Shown here piece by piece: positions 26,507 to 34,925 of a DNA stretch of 64,000 bases; position 1 is the stretch's first letter; the number at the start of each line of letters is the position of its first letter. The notes beneath the pieces are model-generated. The model saw nothing but the letters and a program-made list of their open reading frames with translations, made no database searches and was not told where the DNA came from. Origin of the DNA: Halocynthiibacter styelae (lineage in GTDB: Bacteria > Pseudomonadota > Alphaproteobacteria > Rhodobacterales > Rhodobacteraceae); NCBI RefSeq assembly GCF_016123485.1, contig NZ_JADCKQ010000005.1:124001-188000 (forward strand), given 5' to 3'. The translations under genes and the position numbers were made by a program.

Positions 26507-27780
26507 AAACACTGCTGACAAATGCCCGCCTGATTGATCCCGAAGCCGGCACCGAAACAACCGGATCTCTGCTGATTGAAGATGGCATAATCACAGCTGT
26601 CGGCAGCGAGGCTGATCCCCATGGGGCGGACAAGCAGATTGATTGTCAGGGCAAATGTCTGGCGCCGGGGATTATCGACATTGGCGTGAAGATCGGCGAA
26701 CCGGGTGAACGTCACAAGGAAAGCTATCGCACGGCGGGGCTTGCCGCTGCGGCCGGTGGTGTCACAACCATGGTGACACGCCCCGACACAACGCCCGCGA
26801 TGGATACGCCCGAAGCGCTGAGCTTTGCCAACCGCCGCGCAAGTGAAGTCGCACCTGTGAATGTGTTGCAGATGGCCGCGCTGACCAAAGGGCGCGACGG
26901 GCGTGAAATGGTTGAAATGGGTTTTATGAAAGACGCCGGTGCGGTTGGCTTCACCGATTGCGATCACGTCATCCGCGACCCCAAGGTGTTTTCCCGCGCG
27001 CTGACCTATGCCCGGTCCCTGAATGCGCTTGTCATGGCCCATCCGCAGGAACCAGACCTCAGCAAAGGTGCGGCTGTGACCAGCGGAAAATTTGCATCCC
27101 TGCGCGGATTGCCAGGTGTTTCTCCGATGGCCGAACGTATGGGGCTGGAACGGGATCTGGCCCTGGTCGAGATGTCAAAAGCCCGCTATCACGCGGATTG
27201 CCTGTCCACATCCGCTGCCCTGCCCGCCCTGAAACGTGCGAAAGAGGCCGGGCTGGATGTCACCGCCGGCACCTCGATCCACCACCTGACGTTAAATGAA
27301 TTTGACGTCGATGATTACCGCACTTTCTTTAAGCTTAAACCGCCGCTGCGATCTGAAGACGACCGCAAAGCGATGATTGCAGCTGTGGCCAGTGGATTGA
27401 TCGATACGCTGTCATCCTTCCACACACCGCAGGATGAAGAAAGCAAACGCCTGCCCTATGAAGAAGCGGCTTCGGGCGCGGTGGGTCTTGAAACCCTGCT
27501 GCCTGCCGCCATGCGCCTGTATCATTCCGGCGATCTGACCCTGCCGCAGCTGTGGCGGGCCATGTCACTTGCCCCGGCCAGACGTCTGGGCCTTGCCGCG
27601 GGACGCCTGACCGCTGGTGCACCGGCGGATCTTGTCCTCTTTGACCCTGACGCACCTTTCGTAATGGATCGTTTCAGGCTACGGTCAAAAAGCAAAAATA
27701 CCCCCTATGACGGCGCAAGAATGCAGGGAAAAGTGTTGATGAGTTTCGTTGCCGGACAACCTGTATTTCAAAAGGACTGA
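26503..27780 (+). CDS. pyrC: Dihydroorotase-like protein, probably non-catalytic (PyrC/PyrX)
   Basis: The 425-residue amidohydrolase-fold protein has the family frame (LAPGIIDI..., then AAAGGVTTMVTRPDT and TSIHHLTLNEFD). The zinc motif DxHxHxRxPG reads DIGVKIGEPG at residues 59-68, so both histidines are lost, and the catalytic Asp before the last histidine is replaced in SSFHTPQDEE. Such proteins in Pseudomonas and alphaproteobacteria act as structural partners of aspartate carbamoyltransferase. The operon with pyrB supports that role. A true dihydroorotase should be encoded elsewhere. Confidence 0.9.
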   Translation: MKTLLTNARLIDPEAGTETTGSLLIEDGIITAVGSEADPHGADKQIDCQGKCLAPGIIDIGVKIGEPGERHKESYRTAGLAAAAGGVTTMVTRPDTTPAMDTPEALSFANRRASEVAPVNVLQMAALTKGRDGREMVEMGFMKDAGAVGFTDCDHVIRDPKVFSRALTYARSLNALVMAHPQEPDLSKGAAVTSGKFASLRGLPGVSPMAERMGLERDLALVEMSKARYHADCLSTSAALPALKRAKEAGLDVTAGTSIHHLTLNEFDVDDYRTFFKLKPPLRSEDDRKAMIAAVASGLIDTLSSFHTPQDEESKRLPYEEAASGAVGLETLLPAAMRLYHSGDLTLPQLWRAMSLAPARRLGLAAGRLTAGAPADLVLFDPDAPFVMDRFRLRSKSKNTPYDGARMQGKVLMSFVAGQPVFQKD

Positions 27781-27786
27781 TCGCCA

Positions 27787-28392
27787 ATGCCTATTATTGA
27801 AACATCCCAAAGCATGCTGATTCTGGTCGGGCTGCTGTCTTATCTGCTGGGATCAGTTCCCTTTGGCCTGGTCGTCACCCGGATGATGAACCTCGGCAAC
27901 CTGCGCGACATCGGATCCGGCAATATCGGCACAACCAATGTCCTGCGCACCGGCAGCAAAAAAGCCGCCGCCCTGACCCTGCTGCTTGACGCAGGCAAAG
28001 GCGCGGTTGCGGTTCTGATTGCCCGGGCGGTGTTTGGCGAAGATGCAGCACAGCTTGCAGGGCTTTGCGCCTTCCTTGGCCATCTTTTCCCGATCTGGCT
28101 GAAATTCAAAGGCGGGAAAGGTGTTGCGACCTTCCTGGGCCTGATGCTGGCCCTGAATTTCTGGGTCGGGCTTTTGTGTTGTGCCACATGGCTGATCATC
28201 GCTGGCGGCTTGCGTATTTCATCTATGGCCGCCCTGATCAGCGTTGCATCTGCCCCGCTGTGGATGTTCATGCGCCTTGAAGGCCAGATGCTGATGCTGG
28301 GCCTGATCCTGACCATCCTGGTCTATATCAAACATGCGCCAAACATCCGGCGTCTGAAGAATGGAACCGAACCCAAAATCGGTGAGAAATAA
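27787..28392 (+). CDS. plsY: Acyl-phosphate:glycerol-3-phosphate acyltransferase PlsY
   Basis: The 201-residue inner-membrane protein makes lysophosphatidic acid from acyl-phosphate and glycerol-3-phosphate. The conserved loops are GSVPFGLVVTR, then GSGNIGTTNVLRTGSKKAA and FKGGKGVATFLG, with five or so membrane helices. It starts 6 bp after pyrC and likely shares the transcript. Confidence 0.95.
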   Translation: MPIIETSQSMLILVGLLSYLLGSVPFGLVVTRMMNLGNLRDIGSGNIGTTNVLRTGSKKAAALTLLLDAGKGAVAVLIARAVFGEDAAQLAGLCAFLGHLFPIWLKFKGGKGVATFLGLMLALNFWVGLLCCATWLIIAGGLRISSMAALISVASAPLWMFMRLEGQMLMLGLILTILVYIKHAPNIRRLKNGTEPKIGEK

Positions 28393-28471
28393 ATCCGGAA
28401 GGGTCATATTTCTGCCGTAAAAGCCGATAAAACAACCTTAAGAAGATTTTAGTTTCTGAGGTTACCAGTCG

Positions 28472-29374
28472 ATGTTTGCCACCGCCGTTGAGAATTTCAT
28501 TTTCCGGGGGTTTAACCCTTTCGGGCAAGCATCCCGTTCTGAATACTGGATCGCTTTCCCCCTGATCTGGGTCATCATGCTGTTTTTGCTCAGGCTTGAT
28601 ATGGGCCTGGTGATTGATCAGCTGGCAAATCGTGAAAAACCATCGCTTACCCCCCTGAGTTACAGCGTCTTCACCGTTTTTGTTCTGACACTCATACCCC
28701 GTGTCACACTCACCATGCGGCGTCTCCAGGACGCGGGTTACAGTCCGAAATGGGCCTTTGCCCCTTATACTCTGTTCCCGCTGTTCATCGGCTTTTGTGT
28801 CATCGCAGCCATTGCAGCGTTCACGAAGCTGACCGCAACAATTTCTGATGCTGATGACCCTGCGGTGATGACAGCCGCGATTGTGGCCATGTCCCTGATG
28901 GCGTCAAAAGAGATGGCCTGGGAAGTGTTCTTCGCCCTTGGAACACTGCTTCAACAAGGGAACCTGTTTGACCTGGTGCTTGATGGCATCGCCATGCTCA
29001 GCCTGCCCGAGATTCCCCAGGCGACGGCCTTCACCCCGATTGCGGAGCCGGGTGTTGCGGCACAATTCGCCACCCAGACAGCCCAGGCCCGGCTGATGAT
29101 TTTTGCGGGGTACTGCCTTATTCCACTGCTGACCTGTTCGCTCTGGCTGGCTGGTGTTCTCAGCCCTTCTAAGATGAGCGAAAGCAGCTTCAGAATGGCC
29201 CCGCAGGCAGATCCTGCAACCGGGCAGGAAAAGAAAGGGCATAATCCCTATGCGGCCTATGCGCTTCTGGCGGGTGAAAAGAAAGAACGGACGGCAACCG
29301 ATGTGGCCCGGGACAAGGCAGAAGTCCGCGCGTTGTATAAGCGACGGGTATTGGGTCAGAAAGAGCCTGAATAG
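28472..29374 (+). CDS. DUF805 family membrane protein
   Basis: The 300-residue protein starts with the DUF805 pattern NFIFRGFNPFGQASRSEYWI, followed by RVTLTMRRLQDAGYSPKWAF. Several membrane helices lie at about 26-45, 70-85, 103-120 and 195-215, and the C-terminal cytoplasmic tail is charged. The family is uncharacterised. The central part, between the second and last helix, is longer than in typical 120-150-residue members. A strong terminator follows 100 bp downstream. Confidence 0.9.
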   Translation: MFATAVENFIFRGFNPFGQASRSEYWIAFPLIWVIMLFLLRLDMGLVIDQLANREKPSLTPLSYSVFTVFVLTLIPRVTLTMRRLQDAGYSPKWAFAPYTLFPLFIGFCVIAAIAAFTKLTATISDADDPAVMTAAIVAMSLMASKEMAWEVFFALGTLLQQGNLFDLVLDGIAMLSLPEIPQATAFTPIAEPGVAAQFATQTAQARLMIFAGYCLIPLLTCSLWLAGVLSPSKMSESSFRMAPQADPATGQEKKGHNPYAAYALLAGEKKERTATDVARDKAEVRALYKRRVLGQKEPE

Positions 29375-29473
29375 CAGATAAAAGGTCCCTCCAGTTCCAG
29401 ACCATAAAATTCATCCGGCCCTGTCGCTCGCTGTCATTTTGACAGGCCAGTCTTCCGCCCGCATAAGAATGCT

Positions 29474-29507
29474 GACCTGAGCCTCCCCGGCTCAGGTCTT
29501 TGCTTTT
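29474..29507 (+). terminator. Rho-independent terminator after the DUF805 gene
   Basis: GACCTGAGCC (29474-29483) and GGCTCAGGTC (29489-29498) form a perfect 10-bp stem with loop TCCCC, followed by TTTGCTTTT. It lies about 100 bp after the DUF805 stop and touches the stop codon of the small convergent membrane-protein gene. Confidence 0.85.
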
Positions 29508-29763
29508 ATGAAGATTTGTTCTCCAAAGCATCTGCTGTGCGTTTGGTGTTGTGGTAAATGCCCAGGAACAGATAGGACATGCCGCCAAACATGATCAGAT
29601 AAATCGCGCCTCCAAACAGCATCAGGAAGCCAGGCAGAGCGCCACCGCCCTGATAGGATGGGGTTGAAAAAGCAATGACAGAGCCGATCAGAACACCAAT
29701 CCCCATCAGAACAATCACAACGGCAATCAGCTTTTCAAAAGCACCAATAAAAAAGTCGCGCAT
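29506..29763 (-). CDS. Small membrane protein, two helices
   Basis: The 85-residue protein begins MRDFFIGAFEKLIAVVIVLM and has a second helix GALPGFLMLFGGAIYLIMFG, with a charged tail. AAGGAG lies 5 bp before the ATG at 29763, which fixes the start against the longer open frame. I do not recognise a family; it may be an accessory membrane subunit or a stress protein. Upstream lies a 294-bp region shared with the divergent YHS gene. Confidence 0.8.
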   Translation of the reverse strand: MRDFFIGAFEKLIAVVIVLMGIGVLIGSVIAFSTPSYQGGGALPGFLMLFGGAIYLIMFGGMSYLFLGIYHNTKRTADALENKSS

Positions 29764-30057
29764 TTCATTCTCCTTAATATGCGATCTGCAATGATACAGG
29801 TGAATGTCGCTAGCACGGTGCTTTTTGCTGGTAAACCGTTTCCGTTCACGATTCCCGCCAATTTCACGCCTGAACCAAATCAATTTTTCTGCTGGTTTGC
29901 GCGCAGATATTGCGCACACATGCACATACACATTTAGTTGTCTTGTAAGTGAACCGATCTGTCATGAAATATCACTGCATGAGACGGCACTTGTCCCGAC
30001 CGTCTTGTTCAGAGTTCGAGATATGCCCTTCGGGGTCAGATGAAAGAAAGGTCCATT

Positions 30058-30534
30058 ATGAACTTCATTAAAACTGCCGTAACCGGCATCGCCCTCTCCG
30101 CCGCACTGGTCACTTCTGTTTTCGCAGCAGGCACCGATGTAAACGCAACCCCAACCGGCCTGGCCCTGCAGGGTTATGACCCGGTCGCTTACTTCACCGA
30201 TGGCGAGCCAACCAAAGGCGACTGGAACATCAGCGCGGAATACAACGGCGCAACCTACCGTTTTGCGTCTGAAGAGCACAAAGCAACCTTCGAGGCAGAT
30301 CCGGAAGCATACGCACCAGCATACGGCGGCTACTGTGCATTTGGTACTGCGATGGGTTTCAAATTTGACGGCGATCCAACTCTCTGGAAAATCGTTGACG
30401 ACCGCCTGTACCTGAACCTGTCCCCTGCTGTACAGGAACGCTGGTCTGAAGACATTCCGAACCTGATCAACGCTGCAGACACCAACTGGACTGACATCGC
30501 GGATGTGACACCGGAAGAACTGCAGGCACAATAA
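30058..30534 (+). CDS. Secreted YHS-domain protein
   Basis: The 158-residue protein has a Sec signal peptide (KTAVTGIALSAALVTSVFAA, cleavage after about residue 23). Its YHS-type core is LALQGYDPVAYFTDGEPTKG, then YRFASEEHKATFEADPEAYA and YGGYCAFGTAMG. YHS domains are small metal-binding or metal-sensing modules. GAAAGG precedes ATG 30058. Codon choice looks strongly selected, and a good terminator follows, suggesting high independent expression. Confidence 0.9.
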   Translation: MNFIKTAVTGIALSAALVTSVFAAGTDVNATPTGLALQGYDPVAYFTDGEPTKGDWNISAEYNGATYRFASEEHKATFEADPEAYAPAYGGYCAFGTAMGFKFDGDPTLWKIVDDRLYLNLSPAVQERWSEDIPNLINAADTNWTDIADVTPEELQAQ

Positions 30535-30556
30535 GCCTTCACAAGACAGAACAGAA

Positions 30557-30587
30557 ACGGCGGTGGGGAACCATCGCCGTTTTTTAT
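30557..30587 (+). terminator. Rho-independent terminator after the YHS gene
   Basis: ACGGCGGTGG-GGAA-CCATCGCCGT forms a stem with one mismatch (30557-30580) and is followed by TTTTTTATTT. It lies 23 bp after the YHS stop. Confidence 0.85.
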
Positions 30588-30610
30588 TTGATCTGCATCA
30601 GATTTATGTT

Positions 30611-30630
30611 ATTTCTGTCATAACAGAAAT
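30611..30630. promoter_or_regulatory. Perfect palindrome upstream of the GbsR/MarR gene
   Basis: ATTTCTGT-CATA-ACAGAAAT is a perfect 20-bp inverted repeat ending 13 bp before the regulator's ATG. A second copy of the pattern ATTTCT-N8-AGAAAT covers the start of the next gene at 31203-31222. It is probably the autoregulatory operator. Confidence 0.65.
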
Positions 30631-30643
30631 TTCAGGAATCACC

Positions 30644-31180
30644 ATGCAACTGACACCCGCCATGCAGAACTTCATCCTTCACTGGGGCGAAATGGGCTCT
30701 AAGTGGGGCGTAAACCGCTCTGTTGCACAGATTCACGCGCTGCTGCACATCGCCCCGGACGCGATGACAGCAGAAGAGATCTGCGACACGCTGAACCTGG
30801 CGCGTTCCAATGTATCAAACGGGCTGAAAGAACTGCAAAGCTGGAAGCTGGTGACCTCCAGCCGTCAGCTTGGGGATCGTCGCGATCACTTTACCTCAAT
30901 CCGGGATATGTTTGACCTTGTGGATATGGTGATCAAACAACGCAGGGAGCGCGAGTTCGCCCCGACAATTTCTGCGCTTGAAGCCGTGATGGATGAGGCC
31001 GACCAGGACCAGACACCACCCAAGGTGCGCGAACGTATGGGCGAAATGCTACGCGTTATGAAGATGTTTGACGACTGGTATCTCGATTTCTCCCGCCTGC
31101 CCCGCGCCATGCACCTGGCCGTCCTTAAACTTGGGTCCAAACTGGTCCGTTTCATCCCGGGTGGACGTTCGGACGACTGA
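30644..31180 (+). CDS. GbsR/MarR family transcriptional regulator
   Basis: The 178-residue protein has a winged helix at about residues 20-85: ALLHIAPDAMTAEEICDTL, then the recognition helix NLARSNVSNGLKELQSWKLV and the wing SSRQLGDRRDHF. The C-terminal helical dimerisation part carries DDWYLDFSRLP. GbsR members regulate osmoprotectant or membrane-related genes. The palindrome before the start, and its repeat before the next gene, point to control of itself and of the three small membrane-protein genes downstream. Confidence 0.88.
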   Translation: MQLTPAMQNFILHWGEMGSKWGVNRSVAQIHALLHIAPDAMTAEEICDTLNLARSNVSNGLKELQSWKLVTSSRQLGDRRDHFTSIRDMFDLVDMVIKQRREREFAPTISALEAVMDEADQDQTPPKVRERMGEMLRVMKMFDDWYLDFSRLPRAMHLAVLKLGSKLVRFIPGGRSDD

Positions 31181-31202
31181 CATCAAAAAAATTTGTGAGG
31201 TA

Positions 31203-31222
31203 ATTTCTCAAATGACAGAAAT
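31203..31222. promoter_or_regulatory. Second GbsR-type operator, over a start codon
   Basis: ATTTCT-CAAATGAC-AGAAAT matches the arms and 8-bp spacer length of the palindrome at 30611-30630. It covers the ATG at 31212 of the next gene, so binding there would block transcription or translation start directly. Functional identity is inferred from the shared pattern. Confidence 0.55.
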
Positions 31223-31673
31223 AACAAAAATAAAGGAAACCAGTTGCCGCCCTTTTGTTGGCTCTCTCATTTTCGCGATGATTGTTGGGCCCATACTTAT
31301 AACACTCGTCCTGGCGCCCGTGCCCGGGGTCAATCTGGTGATATTCTTCGCTTATATATCTGGCATGCCTTCCTATCTGGGCATTGGCATACCTGTCATG
31401 ATCCTGGCCCTGTGGTATTTCCCTCCTTCGATATTCCTGTTCATGTTTGCAGCTTTGCTGACGCAGGCCTGTATTGCTCTGATAACCGGCCTGATCCCGC
31501 CCGACATGATCCCCAATTCACAAAGTGATATTCTTCCCTTCCTCACACATGGTGCAGTGCCGGGGCTTATCTTGGGTCCGATCTGGGCCATGTTCAGCGG
31601 TTGCCTCTATATGCGCACCCTGGCTGCATCCGGTGATCACCCCAAACAAATCGCGCAGGAGGGCGGGATATGA
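31212..31673 (+). CDS. Small membrane protein, tandem paralogue 1
   Basis: The 153-residue protein has four membrane helices: FVGSLIFAMIVGPILITLVL, then a segment with MPSYLGIGIPVMILALW, a third with IFLFMFAALLTQACIALITG and a fourth with GLILGPIWAMFSGCLYM. It resembles the next gene product in helix order and in the motif YLxIGIPVM, so the two arose by duplication. GAGG lies about 14 bp before ATG 31212. No known family is recognised. The DNA here is more AT-rich than its surroundings. Confidence 0.78.
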   Translation: MTEITKIKETSCRPFVGSLIFAMIVGPILITLVLAPVPGVNLVIFFAYISGMPSYLGIGIPVMILALWYFPPSIFLFMFAALLTQACIALITGLIPPDMIPNSQSDILPFLTHGAVPGLILGPIWAMFSGCLYMRTLAASGDHPKQIAQEGGI

Positions 31674-32107
31674 TGCATCACTCAAAACAATCACCTGAGC
31701 TACGGCACCCCATTGATCCGGTTGCCTTCTTTCTGGCGATGGCCGCAGGGCCGCTTCTGGTGGCACTGCTGGGTTTCCCCCTGCTTCTTATCCCCGTCTT
31801 TGCACTGGTCATCGGAGGTCCATTGTATCTCGCAATCGGAATACCGGTCATGCTGGTGACACTCAGCCGGAACAGAGCCTCCGCAAGGCTTTTTGGATGG
31901 AGCGCATTGCTAACATTTACAGCCCTGCTATGCGCAAGTGCCCTGATTGTTGCCCTGGCTCCGGCACATACATTCGCGCACGACATGGGCGGCGCAGTTA
32001 TTCTTTCCCTCTTCGGCTTTGTCTTTGCCCCGCTCTGGGGCAGCACAAGCGGCTGGCTTTATACATGCTGGCGCCGCGAGATCTATTCCCACCCTGTTAC
32101 CCTCTGA
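31670..32107 (+). CDS. Small membrane protein, tandem paralogue 2
   Basis: The 145-residue protein has helices AFFLAMAAGPLLVALLGFPL, then GPLYLAIGIPVMLVTLSRNR, LFGWSALLTFTALLCASALI and SLFGFVFAPLWGSTSGWLY. It shares the layout and the YLxIGIPVM motif with the upstream product. The ATG overlaps the previous stop by 4 bp, with a second ATG one codon on. A joint membrane complex is possible; the function is unknown. Confidence 0.78.
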   Translation: MMHHSKQSPELRHPIDPVAFFLAMAAGPLLVALLGFPLLLIPVFALVIGGPLYLAIGIPVMLVTLSRNRASARLFGWSALLTFTALLCASALIVALAPAHTFAHDMGGAVILSLFGFVFAPLWGSTSGWLYTCWRREIYSHPVTL

Positions 32108-32118
32108 AAGGAAATACC

Positions 32119-32490
32119 ATGTTACTGTCTCTCTATTTCGCTCTGGCCCTTGCCCTGACCATCACCCTTGCGGGTATGATCCTGAAGGTTGGCGCATTGC
32201 TTGGCGAGTGCCCGGACAGCGGACGCGCCGCCAAAGCCGCCGCCGTCACCATCGCAACCGGATATACCGCCGTTGGCTTTGGCGGGCTGATCCTGATTGG
32301 CGCAGGCTATGTCGCGATTGCCCCGGGTGAACTGGCAGGCCTGCTGGGGGCGCTTGGTCTGGCGTCGCTTTGCCTTGGGCTTGGGTTCAGCAATGCGGTT
32401 GTCACCCTGCGCGCAGTTGTTGATCGGGCCATGAACCCGCCACGCCCGGAGGCACCCGCACTCCCCGTGCCCGAAGCAGCCCCGGCCTGA
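32119..32490 (+). CDS. Small membrane protein with Pro/Ala tail
   Basis: The 123-residue protein has three hydrophobic helices (LYFALALALTITLAGMILKV; VTIATGYTAVGFGGLILIGA; LAGLLGALGLASLCLGLGF) and a proline-rich cytoplasmic end. AAAGGAAA precedes ATG 32119. It is the last gene of the GbsR-associated operon, 11 bp after paralogue 2. No family is recognised. Confidence 0.75.
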   Translation: MLLSLYFALALALTITLAGMILKVGALLGECPDSGRAAKAAAVTIATGYTAVGFGGLILIGAGYVAIAPGELAGLLGALGLASLCLGLGFSNAVVTLRAVVDRAMNPPRPEAPALPVPEAAPA

Positions 32491-32522
32491 ACAAAAATGG
32501 CGACAGAGTGATCTGCCGCCAT
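32491..32522 (-). terminator. Rho-independent terminator of gshA/DUF1810
   Basis: On the minus strand, ATGGCGGCAGA-TCAC-TCTGTCGCCAT pairs with one mismatch and runs into TTTTTGTT. It lies about 24 bp after the DUF1810 stop and directly against the stop of the convergent membrane-protein gene. Confidence 0.8.
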
Positions 32523-32545
32523 TCGAACTTTCACCAGAAATCCGG

Positions 32546-32959
32546 TCACTCTTTCTCTAAAGCAGTGATCGTTTTCTCACAGGGGATATCATCGCAAAAC
32601 GCCCTCAATACATGTGAGAAAACTTCATTCTCACCACATTCCCTGAACAAGGTCATGGAAGATCGCAGCTTCATGGCGTCTGTTCCACCAAGAATATCTT
32701 CTGCACTATGGCCCACATGTATCAACAGCGCTTCGCAACAGATGAAAAGCCGTTTTCCCAACACGTCATCCGAAAGAAGGGCTTCAGCCTCTGCACGCCC
32801 GGATATACCAAAGAAATGCGCCCGCGGAGAACGGCCAAGAACGCGCAACTGAGGAAAGATAAACCACATCCAGTGGCTTTCTTTTTTCCCAGCCCTCAGT
32901 TCGGCAAGCGCCGTTTCATAATGCGCCTCCTGGGCAGGTATGAAACGGCCCAGATCCAT
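32546..32959 (-). CDS. DUF1810 family protein
   Basis: The 137-residue soluble protein has the signature YETALAELRAGKKESHWMWF followed by IFPQLRVLGRSPRAHFFGIS and DAMKLRSSMTLFRE. The family is widespread and uncharacterised, and is sometimes labelled calpastatin without experimental reason. Its ATG overlaps the gshA stop (TGATG), which makes it the second gene of that operon. Confidence 0.9.
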   Translation of the reverse strand: MDLGRFIPAQEAHYETALAELRAGKKESHWMWFIFPQLRVLGRSPRAHFFGISGRAEAEALLSDDVLGKRLFICCEALLIHVGHSAEDILGGTDAMKLRSSMTLFRECGENEVFSHVLRAFCDDIPCEKTITALEKE

Positions 32960-34329
32960 CAGTAGCTATGCGCCGCGAAGATCTTTGTCAGATCGCCGTC
33001 CCATTCACCGTGATATTGTTCCAGCAGTTCATCCGCAGGGGTTTTGCCCGTTTCCAGACTGTCCTTCAGCGCATTCAGGAAATGTGTTTCATCCGGCACC
33101 ATGCCACCGGCACCGGCACGGGCGCGGGCTTTCAGGCCGGCTTCGGAGATAGACACAACTTCACGCGCCAGGTCATGCATATTGATGCCTTCGACCTTTG
33201 CCTGAAGGCCATCGACAGACGCGGCAACCCGCAGCGCTTCGCGTTGCTCCGCAGACCAGCCTTTGACCAGATCCCAGGCAGCATCCAGTGCAGACTGATC
33301 ATACATCATGCCAACCCAGAAGGCAGGCAGGGCACACAGGCGACGCCATGGGCCACCATCGGCCCCGCGCATTTCCATATATTTCTTGATCCGGGCTTCC
33401 GGGAAAGCGGTGGTCAGGTGGTCAGCCCAGTCAGACAGGGTTGGGGTTTCGCCGGGCAGCGCAGGCAGTTTACCCTGCATGAAATCGCGGAAAGACATGC
33501 CAAGCGCGTCGATATATTTCCCGTCGCGATAGACAAAATACATCGGCACATCAAGGGCATAGTCGACCCATTTTTCAAAGCCCATGCCGTCTTCAAACAC
33601 CCATGGCAGCATACCTGTGCGCGCGTCATCCAGATCCCGCCAGATACGTGACCGCCAGGATTTGTGACCGTTTGGCTTGCCCTCAAAAAAGGGCGAATTG
33701 GCAAACAATGCGGTCGCAACCGGCTGAAGCGCCAGTGCCACGCGCAGCTTCTGCACCATGTCGGCCTCAGACGCGAAATCAAGGTTCACCTGCACAGTAC
33801 ACGTGCGGCGCATCATGGAACGGCCCATGGTGCCAACCTTTTCCATATAAGCATCCATCAGCTTATAGCGGCCCTTTGGCATCAACGGCACTTCGTCATG
33901 TTGCCAGATCGGGGCGGCCCCGAGGCCAATAAACCCAACGCCAATCTCATCCGCGATATCTTTGACTTCGCGCAGGTGAACATTCACCTCATCACAGGTT
34001 TCATGGATGGTTTCCAGCGGGGCACCGGACAATTCAAGCGCACCACCTGGTTCCAGCGATACATTTGCGCCATCTTTTTCAAGACCGATCAGATGACCAC
34101 TTTCCCGCACTTCCGCCCAGCCATGGCGATCGCGCAGACCTTCCAACACGGCCACAATGGACCGTTTACCTTCAAATGGCAGCGCCTTCAGCGTGTCTTT
34201 GCAATACCCGAATTTTTCGTGTTCCGTGCCAATACGCCAGTCGTCTTTCGGCTTACAACCCGACGACAAATATTCCGCAAGCTGATCACGATGTTCGATC
34301 GGGCCTCCGCCGGACTGAGGGATAGACAT
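32959..34329 (-). CDS. gshA: Glutamate-cysteine ligase (plant/alphaproteobacterial type)
   Basis: The 456-residue enzyme catalyses the first step of glutathione synthesis. It has the plant-like pattern IGTEHEKFGY (ATP/metal site), EPGGALELSGAPLETIHETC, MMRRTCTVQVNLDFASEADM and FANSPFFEGKPNG. ATG 34329 (MSIPQSGG) has AGGA at a suitable distance; an ATG two codons upstream abuts the same sequence. The order with DUF1810 and the closeness to rsmE are common in the Rhodobacteraceae. Confidence 0.96.
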   Translation of the reverse strand: MSIPQSGGGPIEHRDQLAEYLSSGCKPKDDWRIGTEHEKFGYCKDTLKALPFEGKRSIVAVLEGLRDRHGWAEVRESGHLIGLEKDGANVSLEPGGALELSGAPLETIHETCDEVNVHLREVKDIADEIGVGFIGLGAAPIWQHDEVPLMPKGRYKLMDAYMEKVGTMGRSMMRRTCTVQVNLDFASEADMVQKLRVALALQPVATALFANSPFFEGKPNGHKSWRSRIWRDLDDARTGMLPWVFEDGMGFEKWVDYALDVPMYFVYRDGKYIDALGMSFRDFMQGKLPALPGETPTLSDWADHLTTAFPEARIKKYMEMRGADGGPWRRLCALPAFWVGMMYDQSALDAAWDLVKGWSAEQREALRVAASVDGLQAKVEGINMHDLAREVVSISEAGLKARARAGAGGMVPDETHFLNALKDSLETGKTPADELLEQYHGEWDGDLTKIFAAHSY

Positions 34330-34409
34330 GGGCATTTCCTTTCCTGCGGGCGCGTAGGTTCTGGCGCGGATCTTAAGCACTTAATCGGTAGCGATGAAAT
34401 TACCAGTGT

Positions 34410-34925
34410 TCAATCGCGTTTTTGCCATATCAGAAAGTGATCACAGATGGTTGAAGACGACGCTTTTATAACTTTTTCGTAGTCCACACCGGGAAAAGTG
34501 GCGAGCAGATCAAAAATTGTATCGCCCTGGGCCGCACTGCCAGCCACTTCATGGCGGCTGCCGTCAAACAGGGTGAAATACCAGAACAGATCTTCTTCCA
34601 CCGGGCCGCGGTCATTGGTTTCGATTTCGATCTTTACCACATCATCCAGGGAAAACCGTGTGCCCCCGTCTGCGGTGAACCAGCTGAAACGGCGTTCAGT
34701 GACCTCGATCACGCCTTTGCCGCCTTCACGCTGACGCAATTTCGCCCGGCGGATCGCATTCCAGCACAGGCCCAGACCCACAAGAAACACCAGCGCGCCG
34801 ACAAGCTTCACCGCGCCATACAGCCGCAAAAACATCCAGAGCCCGACCAGCAGAAAGGCCACCCCTTCCAGCACACCGCGATAACGGCGGAAATGGGCCG
34901 CAACTTCTGGTCGGATAAAGCTCAT
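34410..34925 (-). CDS. Membrane protein, hypothetical
   Basis: The 171-residue protein has two close membrane helices at about 19-58 (GVLEGVAFLLVGLWMFLRLY; VKLVGALVFLVGLGLCWNAI), then a strand-rich domain (GVIEVTERRFSWFTADGGTR; VVKIEIETNDRGPVEEDLFW) that resembles a bacterial PH module. Its ATG overlaps the rsmE stop by 4 bp. The function is unknown. Confidence 0.82.
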   Translation of the reverse strand: MSFIRPEVAAHFRRYRGVLEGVAFLLVGLWMFLRLYGAVKLVGALVFLVGLGLCWNAIRRAKLRQREGGKGVIEVTERRFSWFTADGGTRFSLDDVVKIEIETNDRGPVEEDLFWYFTLFDGSRHEVAGSAAQGDTIFDLLATFPGVDYEKVIKASSSTICDHFLIWQKRD

